A stretch of DNA of 11,659 bases from Candidatus Fibrimonadales bacterium (GTDB lineage: Bacteria > Fibrobacterota > Fibrobacteria > Fibrobacterales > Fibrobacteraceae): positions 391 through 12,049 of the forward strand of contig WQSA01000016.1 of NCBI GenBank assembly GCA_009788135.1, read 5' to 3'. The translations under genes and the position numbers were made by a program. Shown here piece after piece: positions 6,210 to 11,659 of the stretch (positions within the stretch are counted from its first letter, which is position 1; each line of letters begins with the position of its first letter). The notes beneath the pieces were generated by a model. It made no database searches, was not told the origin of the DNA, and worked only from the letters and a program-made list of their open reading frames with translations.

Positions 6210-8104
6210 TCGTTGTAAAAATTCCGAGCTTCTTTTTAGTATCGGTGCTTTTGTTGTTTGCGTGCTCTGCGAGTCCGCATAAGGGTGAGGTTATTGCCTC
6301 AAGCTCTGCAGAACCCGAAATAAAACAGATAGAGTTGGTGGAATTGGCAGAACCTCCTGGAGCAGCAGGCAAAGCTTCCTGGGAAGAGTTCAAAGCCGGC
6401 ATGCAGGCTTTTGACAAAGACCCCGTGAGCGCCGTGTATTATTTTGACCTGGCTTTGAACAATGTTTACTCCGAGCAGCAGCAAGACTCCATAGGACTTC
6501 CGGAAGATTCAATCTATTATTCCGCAATGCCTACGAGGATAATACTTGCGATGGAGAGCCTCTACCCGAAGCTCATAAACTTGAGAGGCTGGGAAAGCCA
6601 GCATTCAATCCGAAACGATTACGAAGGTTTGGATTCCTTTGAAGAAACTATGCTGGATAGCGCAGAAAAGAAAGACATAGAAAGCCATCTGCACGAAATG
6701 GATATGTCCAAGTTCACGCTTCCCATGGAAATCAACGACAGGGTAATGCAGGAAATTCACTATTTAACGGTAAATGCCAGAAAATTTACGGAAGGCTCTC
6801 TTTCCCGCAAAACGGTTTTAGACTCCATGATTTACGCAAAGCTGGAAGCGCGCGGCGTGCCTTCTGATTTGATTTATTTGGCGTTTGTGGAAAGCGGATA
6901 CAAGCTAAGCGCTTACAGCCGTGCAAAAGCGGCTGGGGTATGGCAATTTATACCCGCAACCGGCAAACGCTACGGGCTGCCTTCGGATTTCTGGGTGGAT
7001 ATGCGCCGCAATCCAGAAAGAGCCACGGATGCGGCAATAGAATATCTTTCCGCTTTGTATAATGAATTCGGAGATTGGTACCTTGCAATGGCGGCTTATA
7101 ATTGCGGAGAGGGGAGAATCAGAAGGCTTGTCAAAGAAAAGCAGGCAGAAGACTCTACCAAAAAAGTTTCCTATTGGGATTTGAAGCTCCCTCGCGAAAC
7201 CATGCACTATGTGCCGAGGATTTTGGCGGCAACTATTATAGGGCATTATCCGCATCATTACGGATTTACGGTTGAAAATATGAAAAGCGTTCCGTTCGAT
7301 ACTGTCACCATCAAAGACTGCATACCTCTTGATAAGGTGAGCGGCGCGGTTGGAGCGAACGTCAATACGATACGCGATTTGAATCCCGAGCTTATTCGCT
7401 GGTGCACGCCTCCGAATCTCAAGAGCTACACCCTGAGAGTTCCTCAGGGCACCAGGGAAAAATTTTTGAAAGCCTATGATAAAATGGACAAGACTCAGCT
7501 TGTTCGCTGGCAGCAGTACAAGGTTCAGAAAGGCGATAACCTCGGATATATATCAAGGGTTTTCGGCTTAAAGGTAGCAGACATTCAAGCTGCGAATAAT
7601 CTTTCAAACACAAGGCTGAGAGTCGGTCAGATTTTAATAATACCCATGCCATCCGGAGCGAAGGCCTCAGCCGCTTCTTCTGCTTCAAAGAGCGAAGCGG
7701 CAGCGTCAAAACCCAAACACGAAGCGGCAACGCCATCGGTGCGCACATATGTAGTTCGCAGGGGAGACAATCTCAGTTCCATAGCCAGGCGCTTTGGAGT
7801 CTCTTCTCAGAATTTGATGGATTGGAACCATATGAATAACAACAAGGTCATGATAGGTCAAAAACTTAAACTTCAAGATCCGTCAAAAGCAAGCACAACC
7901 TTAGCGGCCGCTCCTACAGCATCGTCCTCTGCCAGCCCCGTTCCAACTCCGGCAATCGGCGCAAACAGCTACGAAATAAAATCCGGCGACAATCTATGGG
8001 AAATAGCTCGTCTCCACAACGTAACAGTTCAGCAATTATTGGATTGGAATCCCGGTTTGGACAAAAAAATATACCCGGGCATGAAAATCAAAGTTGGCGA
8101 ATAA
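6206..8104 (+). CDS. mltD: MltD-like membrane-bound lytic murein transglycosylase with three LysM domains
   Basis: Cleaves peptidoglycan glycan strands to 1,6-anhydro-muropeptides from an outer-membrane anchor. The 632-residue protein begins with a lipoprotein signal whose lipobox LFAC acylates Cys20. A helical region (about 55-200) precedes the SLT domain (about 205-345). There, FVESGY gives catalytic Glu229, followed by AAGVWQFIPATGKRYGL (242-258) and MAAYNCGEGRI (295-305). Three LysM repeats follow at about 438-481, 515-557 and 589-631, separated by Ala/Ser-rich linkers. E. coli MltD is shorter with two LysM repeats. The start is a GTG overlapping the TGA of the acidic gene; AGAGG at 6194-6198 lies seven bases upstream. 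The 3' end overlaps the primase-like gene by 17 bp. Confidence 0.95.
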   Translation: MIVVKIPSFFLVSVLLLFACSASPHKGEVIASSSAEPEIKQIELVELAEPPGAAGKASWEEFKAGMQAFDKDPVSAVYYFDLALNNVYSEQQQDSIGLPEDSIYYSAMPTRIILAMESLYPKLINLRGWESQHSIRNDYEGLDSFEETMLDSAEKKDIESHLHEMDMSKFTLPMEINDRVMQEIHYLTVNARKFTEGSLSRKTVLDSMIYAKLEARGVPSDLIYLAFVESGYKLSAYSRAKAAGVWQFIPATGKRYGLPSDFWVDMRRNPERATDAAIEYLSALYNEFGDWYLAMAAYNCGEGRIRRLVKEKQAEDSTKKVSYWDLKLPRETMHYVPRILAATIIGHYPHHYGFTVENMKSVPFDTVTIKDCIPLDKVSGAVGANVNTIRDLNPELIRWCTPPNLKSYTLRVPQGTREKFLKAYDKMDKTQLVRWQQYKVQKGDNLGYISRVFGLKVADIQAANNLSNTRLRVGQILIIPMPSGAKASAASSASKSEAAASKPKHEAATPSVRTYVVRRGDNLSSIARRFGVSSQNLMDWNHMNNNKVMIGQKLKLQDPSKASTTLAAAPTASSSASPVPTPAIGANSYEIKSGDNLWEIARLHNVTVQQLLDWNPGLDKKIYPGMKIKVGE

Positions 8105-9068
8105 ACCACGAATTTATATCTTCGCCTTCCGGCAATAATCCAAACGAGCGCACATCTAACCCCGCTTCTTTCAGCAACGCAGAAATGCGCTCTTCTCCGG
8201 CCCTGCCAGCATTATCGTTATCAAGGCAAAGCACAACGTTCTTATTCTTGAAAAGCTCTGTCCACTCCGGTTTAAATGTATTTGCACCAGGAATTCCCAC
8301 AGCGCAGAACCCTCGCTGCAAAAGCGTCAATGTATCTATGGGTCCTTCGCACAGATAAACTGTTCCTGGTTTTCCATCCAGAGCGCTCTTGTTGTATGGA
8401 AACGGAATGGTTCCCTGAAAATTCAATTCTTTAGGCTGAACGCTTTTGTCTATCGCTCTGGCTTGGAAAAAAAACGGACGTTTTTTTTCATCGATGTAAG
8501 GGATTATCAGCGGCCGCCTTCCGTAGCGCAATTTGCCGTAGCTGTTGAACAGCCCGCCTATTTGCAAATCTTCCAGAGAATATTTCGCAAGCAGTTTATC
8601 GCTTGCAAGATTGTAATCGTCAAGGCATCGCAAAAGCATTTTATCCCATGTCGGTTTGTAAATTCCTCTTTTCGCAAGCCACCATCCTATTGCGCTGTAC
8701 GGAGGTATTGGAGAGAGCATGCTGAGAAAATCGAATATCATTTTTTCTTTGAAAAAAGTTGGCTTGTCAATGCTCTTTTCTCTTTTCTTCAAAAAGAATT
8801 TTTGCGAGTCTCTTATTATGGAAGGGCTATCGTCTTTGAGCCATTTTATAGCATCGTCTCTGCTTATTCCCATAGCGAGTTCCACAAGCTTAACCGCTTT
8901 GCCTTTTACTTCGCTGCACACAAAGCATTTAAAATATCCTTTCTCTTCATTTATGCTAACCGAAGGAGTTCTGTCTCCATGCGCATGCCGCTCGGAAAAG
9001 AAGCAGCGGAATCTTCCCCGAACAACATTAAGCCCAAGCCTCTGAGCCACAGCGGTTATTGAATACAT
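8088..9068 (-). CDS. Standalone CHC2 zinc-finger/Toprim primase-like protein
   Basis: 326 residues with the order of a short DnaG: a zinc-finger-like region (Cys22, His28 or His30, Cys48, Cys51, with HGDRTPSVSI between), a linker, a core segment (LIIPYIDEKKRPFFFQARAID, about 187-207), and a Toprim domain with Glu241 in LCEGPID and Asp283/Asp285 in LCLDNDNAG. LLPEGEDINSWF (311-322) matches the usual end of that fold. It stops there, lacking the C-terminal helicase-binding domain of replicative DnaG (about 600 residues). The spacing after Cys22 differs from canonical CPFH. Such proteins are common in plasmids, phages and integrated elements, but no replication or mobility gene adjoins. Primase activity is inferred, not shown. 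The ATG at 9068 follows a weak TTTACTAAGTT box by six bases. Confidence 0.85.
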   Translation of the reverse strand: MYSITAVAQRLGLNVVRGRFRCFFSERHAHGDRTPSVSINEEKGYFKCFVCSEVKGKAVKLVELAMGISRDDAIKWLKDDSPSIIRDSQKFFLKKREKSIDKPTFFKEKMIFDFLSMLSPIPPYSAIGWWLAKRGIYKPTWDKMLLRCLDDYNLASDKLLAKYSLEDLQIGGLFNSYGKLRYGRRPLIIPYIDEKKRPFFFQARAIDKSVQPKELNFQGTIPFPYNKSALDGKPGTVYLCEGPIDTLTLLQRGFCAVGIPGANTFKPEWTELFKNKNVVLCLDNDNAGRAGEERISALLKEAGLDVRSFGLLPEGEDINSWFIRQL

Positions 9069-9074
9069 AAATTA

Positions 9075-9085
9075 AACTTAGTAAA
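9075..9085 (-). promoter_or_regulatory. Weak promoter-like box for the primase-like gene (leaderless geometry)
   Basis: The minus strand reads TTTACTAAGTT, a partial match to the TTTTCTAYATT box, then six bases, then the ATG at 9068. The hexamer is poor (TAAGTT), but the spacing is the same as at eda, the lipoprotein, the aminotransferase and yajC. No Shine-Dalgarno sequence is present. Confidence 0.4.
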
Positions 9086-9114
9086 TAATTATTAACTCGG
9101 ATTTCATGGTTTAG

Positions 9115-9230
9115 TGGAGAGTTGAGAATGGAGAGTTGAGAGTGAAAAAACTTGAAACTCAGTTTTTTGAACAAATTTAGCTGTTATATGTAAAAAATAA
9201 CTCTCAACTCTCAACTCTCAACTTTCAACT
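9115..9230. repeat. Inverted heptamer-repeat element, copy 1
   Basis: The left arm (9115-9142) is four tandem 7-mers of the form TKGAGAR (TGGAGAG, TTGAGAA, TGGAGAG, TTGAGAG). The right arm (9199-9226, plus a partial unit) is four units of the opposite orientation (AACTCTC three times, AACTTTC). The arms pair at about 24 of 28 positions around a 56-bp AT-rich core. The core holds its own hairpin, AAAAAACT (9145-9152) with AGTTTTTT (9161-9168). The element fills most of the 211-bp gap between the divergent primase-like and YbbN-like genes and ends 29 bp before the latter's promoter box. A related copy lies at 10961-11067. Confidence 0.85.
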
Positions 9231-9259
9231 AAGCGTCCAAATCAGCGTTTGCCGTAAAA

Positions 9260-9270
9260 TTTTCTACCTT
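9260..9270 (+). promoter_or_regulatory. Promoter -10-type box for the YbbN-like gene (near-leaderless geometry)
   Basis: TTTTCTACCTT, one base off the consensus, ends nine bases before the ATG at 9280. The intervening ACCCACTCC has no Shine-Dalgarno character. Confidence 0.5.
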
Positions 9271-9279
9271 ACCCACTCC

Positions 9280-10044
9280 ATGCCAATAGTCCAAGTTGAT
9301 CTTGAAAATTTTGAGCAGGTTGTTATCAACGGCTCGTCTGAAAAAGCAATTGCGGTAGCGTTTGAAGTTTCTCCAGCACTGGAGACGCTCTCTTCCGAAC
9401 TCAAATTCACAGTTGCAAAGCTTGACCCCGAAGACCCAAACAACCAATCGCTTGCCGGATATTTGCACATCAGAGCTTTGAGCGATATTCGCATTCTCAA
9501 AGACAAGCAGGTTGCAGGCGGCGCAGATGGCAACTTGCCTGAGAGCGAGCTAAAAAAACAACTGCTGCCGTTCTTTCTCTCAGAAGAAGCTTCTTTGCTT
9601 TTAAATGCAGAAGACGCTTTGAACTTGGGGCAAACAAATGCGGCTCTTAAAATTCTGCAAAAACTGTTTGAACAAAATCCAAGCGATAAAAAAGTCTGCT
9701 ATCTGCTTGCAAAAGCAAAAACCATGAGCGGAAAAACGGAAGAAGCAAAAACGATTTTGCAAACAATAAAAGAAACCGACGATTTTTACAGCGAAGCCAA
9801 ATCGCTTTCGGAGCTTATGGAATTTTACGAAGACGCTCCTCCCCCATACAGCAAAGCCTACAAGCTAGCCAGCAAAAACAAATATAAAGAAGCTCTGGAT
9901 TCTTTCCTCGAAATCATCGAAAACAAGCAGGATAGCGAGGGCAAAGCGAAAAAAGGCATGGTAGTCCTATTTTCCGTTTTGGGCCCAAAGCACGAGCTAA
10001 CATGGGAATATAGGGCAAAACTGAATCGGTTAATTTACATTTAA
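9280..10044 (+). CDS. ybbN: YbbN/CnoX-like thioredoxin-fold protein with TPR region, redox site lost
   Basis: 254 residues: a thioredoxin-like domain (about 1-98) followed by TPR-type helical repeats (about 104-165 and 190-250). The C-terminal block LGPKHELTWEYRAKLNRLIY matches the end of YbbN/CnoX proteins, which bind unfolded clients and pass them to chaperones. The redox site is gone: where WCGPC should be, the sequence is VAFEVSPALETL, with no cysteine, and the expected cis-Pro position reads RALSDIRI. The only cysteine is Cys140, in the TPR part. It can therefore be a holdase or adaptor but not a disulfide enzyme. It precedes yajC and def on the same strand, suggesting a protein-maturation neighbourhood. 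The family call is from domain order and C-terminal resemblance. Confidence 0.75.
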   Translation: MPIVQVDLENFEQVVINGSSEKAIAVAFEVSPALETLSSELKFTVAKLDPEDPNNQSLAGYLHIRALSDIRILKDKQVAGGADGNLPESELKKQLLPFFLSEEASLLLNAEDALNLGQTNAALKILQKLFEQNPSDKKVCYLLAKAKTMSGKTEEAKTILQTIKETDDFYSEAKSLSELMEFYEDAPPPYSKAYKLASKNKYKEALDSFLEIIENKQDSEGKAKKGMVVLFSVLGPKHELTWEYRAKLNRLIYI

Positions 10045-10052
10045 AAAGTCAA

Positions 10053-10063
10053 TTTTCTACATT
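10053..10063 (+). promoter_or_regulatory. Promoter -10-type box for yajC-def (leaderless geometry)
   Basis: A perfect TTTTCTACATT, then six bases (ACAGCA), then the yajC ATG. It lies in the 25-bp gap after the YbbN-like gene. This is the only case here with a plausible -35: TTTACA at 10034-10039, 18 bp from TACATT, inside the preceding gene's 3' end. Confidence 0.65.
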
Positions 10064-10069
10064 ACAGCA

Positions 10070-10426
10070 ATGAAAATAATTTTCGCAAGCCTAATAACGC
10101 TGCCTGTTTTTGCTATGGCTCAAGAACCTGTTCCTGCGCAGCCATCGATGATGAGCGCATTTTTGCCCTTCTTGCTTATGTTTGCTGTTATGTATATCTT
10201 TTTTATACTGCCAAAACAGAAGGAGAACAAAAAAACCGAGCAAATGCGCGGCGCGCTCAAAAAAGGAGACAAAGTTCTCACCGTTGCCGGCATAATAGGC
10301 ATAGTTGCCCATGTTGACGAGCGCTTTGTAAGCATTAAAACTGGCGAAACAAAGATTGACTTTGAAAAAATAGCCATAATTAAATTGCTTGAAGCGGATT
10401 CTGAAAAGCGCGAGGCTCAAAAGTAG
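10070..10426 (+). CDS. yajC: YajC, Sec translocase accessory subunit
   Basis: 118 residues. YajC associates with SecDF in the inner membrane and supports Sec export. The membrane span is about 29-48 (AFLPFLLMFAVMYIFFILPK), followed directly by the basic PKQKENKK and the conserved GDKVLTVAGIIGIV block (66-79). The N-terminus (MKIIFASLITLPVFAMAQ) also looks like a cleavable signal ending AMA-Q, before a Pro-rich spacer; this is more signal-like than in E. coli YajC. The start is fixed by the leaderless-type box six bases upstream. The TAG overlaps the GTG of def by one base (TAGTG), so the two are cotranscribed. No secD or secF adjoins. Confidence 0.93.
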   Translation: MKIIFASLITLPVFAMAQEPVPAQPSMMSAFLPFLLMFAVMYIFFILPKQKENKKTEQMRGALKKGDKVLTVAGIIGIVAHVDERFVSIKTGETKIDFEKIAIIKLLEADSEKREAQK

Positions 10427-10947
10427 TGGACCTTCAGATTTGCAAATACGGTTCCCAAGTCTTGAGAAAGAAATCCGAACCGGTCAAGGAAATAACTCCT
10501 GAGCTTGTGGAACTAGCTCGCAATATGCTCGAAGCGATGTACAAGGCAAACGGGGTAGGCTTGGCCGCTCCGCAAGTTGGCAAAAATATTCGTCTTTTTG
10601 TGATTGACCTTTCAAAAGAAGAAGAAGAGCGCAACCCAATTATACTTTTCAACCCAGTTGTGGAACCGGAAGAAGGCGATAATCCAAAAGAAACAGACGA
10701 AGAAGGCTGTCTTTCCGTTCCCGAAATCTGGGCAAAGGTTTCAAGACCAAGCCGTGTGCGCATAAACTACACAAACGAAAAAGGCGAAGCCGTTGAAATA
10801 CGGGATGTAACAGGCAAATTCTCGCGTTGCGCCCAGCACGAGCAAGACCATTTGAATGGAATTCTATTCGTAGACAAAATATCCATAGCAGATAAAGCCG
10901 TGAATTCCTCCAAGCTAAAGAAAATGGCTAAAGATAATATTTCATAG
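10426..10947 (+). CDS. def: Def, peptide deformylase
   Basis: Removes the formyl group from nascent N-terminal Met at the ribosome. All three signatures are present in 173 residues: GVGLAAPQVG (43-52), EGCLSVPE with metal ligand Cys95, and QHEQDHLNG with ligands His138 and His142 and catalytic Glu139. It starts at a GTG overlapping the yajC TAG by one base; a modest GAGG lies at 10412-10415. The residues after this start (LQICKYGSQVLRKKSEPV) match the usual N-terminus. No fmt gene follows; instead a heptamer-repeat element separates it from the convergent yebC. Confidence 0.97.
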   Translation: MDLQICKYGSQVLRKKSEPVKEITPELVELARNMLEAMYKANGVGLAAPQVGKNIRLFVIDLSKEEEERNPIILFNPVVEPEEGDNPKETDEEGCLSVPEIWAKVSRPSRVRINYTNEKGEAVEIRDVTGKFSRCAQHEQDHLNGILFVDKISIADKAVNSSKLKKMAKDNIS

Positions 10948-10960
10948 CGACTGGTTTTAA

Positions 10961-11067
10961 TTGAGAATGGAGAGTTGAGAATTGAGAATATTCAAAAATA
11001 AATGCTTAAAAAATGCATTTAAGTTAGCCCTATTCTCCATTCTCCATTCTCAATTCTCAATTCTCAA
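10961..11067. repeat. Inverted heptamer-repeat element, copy 2
   Basis: The left arm (10961-10988) is four 7-mers (TTGAGAA, TGGAGAG, TTGAGAA, TTGAGAA). The right arm (11033-11067) is five units in opposite orientation (TTCTCCA twice, TTCTCAA three times). The AT-rich 44-bp core is unlike that of copy 1, with mutually exclusive small hairpins: TAAATGC (10999-11005) with GCATTTA (11015-11021), or CTTAAA (11005-11010) with TTTAAG (11018-11023). It sits between convergent def and yebC and could act as a two-way transcription barrier. It runs into yebC: the last three residues (Ile-Glu-Asn) and the stop are written by the repeat. Confidence 0.85.
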
Positions 11068-11659
11068 TTTCTTCCGGCAACTCAGCGTTGTGGTAAACGT
11101 CCTGAACGTCTTCGTTGTCTTCAAGTCTTTCAATCATTCGCAAAAGTTTCTGAGCGTCTTCGCCTTCCAGCTTCACGGTGTTTTCCGGAACGTAGGTCAA
11201 TTCTGCGGAGAGCATTTCTATCTTTGCGTTTTCCAGAGCTTTGGTCACAGACTCAAAAGTCTCAGGAGAAGTCTCAATTTCATGAACATCGTCCTGGGTG
11301 CTCATATCGGAGGCTCCGGCTTCCAGAACCAAGTCCATAACCTTGTCTTCGGGATAAGCGGCAGCGTCTAAAACTATAATGCCTTTGTTCTTAAAGGTCC
11401 AGGCCACGGAGCCTTGCTCACCCATGTTCCCGCCGTTCTTGTTGAAAATATTTCTCACATCGGCAACGCTGCGAGTTTTGTTGTCGGTTAAGCATTGCAC
11501 CAGAATTGCGCAGCCGCTTGGGCCATAACCCTCGTACATCGGCTCTTCCATGTTTGCGCCGGAATTTCCGCCAATGCCTTTTGCAATTGCGCTCTCAATG
11601 TTCTTTGCCGGCAAGCTTTGCCCTTTGGCTTTGAGTATAGCCGCTCTCAAACGAGGATT
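11057..11659 (-). CDS. yebC: YebC/TACO1/PmpR-family protein (N-terminus beyond window)
   Basis: 200 C-terminal codons of a family averaging about 245 residues; the frame is open through the window edge (NPRLRAAILKAK), so roughly 45 N-terminal residues are missing. The conserved blocks YEGYGPSGCAILVQ and GSVAWTFKNKGII are clear, and the end DVQDVYHNAELPEE matches the family C-terminus. Members have been described as transcriptional regulators and, like mitochondrial TACO1, as translation factors acting at the ribosome. An apparent internal TTG start at 11650 is only an artefact of truncation. The final Ile-Glu-Asn and the TGA come from the adjacent heptamer repeat, so the original C-terminus may have been altered by the repeat. 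Confidence 0.95.
   Translation of the reverse strand, partial: NPRLRAAILKAKGQSLPAKNIESAIAKGIGGNSGANMEEPMYEGYGPSGCAILVQCLTDNKTRSVADVRNIFNKNGGNMGEQGSVAWTFKNKGIIVLDAAAYPEDKVMDLVLEAGASDMSTQDDVHEIETSPETFESVTKALENAKIEMLSAELTYVPENTVKLEGEDAQKLLRMIERLEDNEDVQDVYHNAELPEEIEN

Noticed and set aside
8463..9062. 199-codon plus-strand frame opposite the primase-like gene
   Set aside because: The minus strand carries intact zinc-finger and Toprim motifs; the plus-strand translation has no domain features.
9145..9168. AAAAAACT/AGTTTTTT hairpin as an intrinsic terminator
   Set aside because: The stem is almost all A-T, and both flanking genes are transcribed away from it, so no transcript needs to end there.
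9115..11067. CRISPR array interpretation of the heptamer repeats
   Set aside because: Units are 7 bp, directly tandem with no spacers, and arranged as inverted arms; no cas gene is present.
10982..11371. 129-codon plus-strand frame starting inside the second heptamer element
   Set aside because: It runs antisense to yebC and begins in repeat sequence; no coding evidence.

Overview
The window is a compact, mostly housekeeping stretch of a Gram-negative chromosome. It encodes three lipid-anchored or envelope proteins (a small lipoprotein, MltD, YajC) and the start of an mreBC operon. I suspect Fibrobacterota or a nearby FCB-group lineage. The main reason is the recurring promoter-like box TTTTCTAYATT directly in front of start codons, a pattern I associate with Fibrobacter-type genomes. 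That placement rests on memory and pattern only, not on a search.

Layout from left to right. mreC (5' end only) and mreB lie on the minus strand. fabD (+) is divergent from mreB and converges on eda (-, KDPG/KDPGal aldolase). A minus-strand pair, a cysteine-rich lipoprotein then cysE, precedes eda. An AlaA-like aminotransferase (+) is divergent from the lipoprotein and converges on truA (-). A very acidic 72-residue protein and mltD (+) form a coupled pair that converges on a standalone CHC2-zinc-finger/Toprim primase-like gene (-). After a repeat element come a degenerate YbbN/CnoX-like thioredoxin-TPR protein, yajC and def (+). A second repeat element then separates def from yebC (-, cut by the window edge).

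Two architectural themes stand out. First, seven starts (fabD, eda, the lipoprotein, the aminotransferase, the primase-like gene, the YbbN-like gene and yajC) sit only 6-9 nt behind a -10-like box and have no Shine-Dalgarno sequence. They look like leaderless mRNAs. mreB and the acidic gene have the same box farther upstream plus a clear Shine-Dalgarno sequence. The remaining downstream genes (mreC, cysE, mltD, def) have start codons overlapping the preceding stop. Second, three of the four convergent gene pairs overlap at their 3' ends by 17-33 bp, with no terminator hairpin visible. The fourth pair (def/yebC) is separated by an inverted heptamer-repeat element, which even supplies the last codons and stop of yebC. 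A second copy of this element type lies between the divergent primase-like and YbbN-like genes.

Functionally the genes cover cell shape and wall (mreB, mreC, mltD), fatty acid synthesis (fabD), amino acid metabolism (cysE, aminotransferase), sugar-acid metabolism (eda), tRNA modification (truA), and protein export, maturation and quality control (yajC, def, YbbN-like, yebC). I found no tRNA, rRNA, CRISPR array or insertion sequence. No gene-free stretch exceeds about 210 bp.
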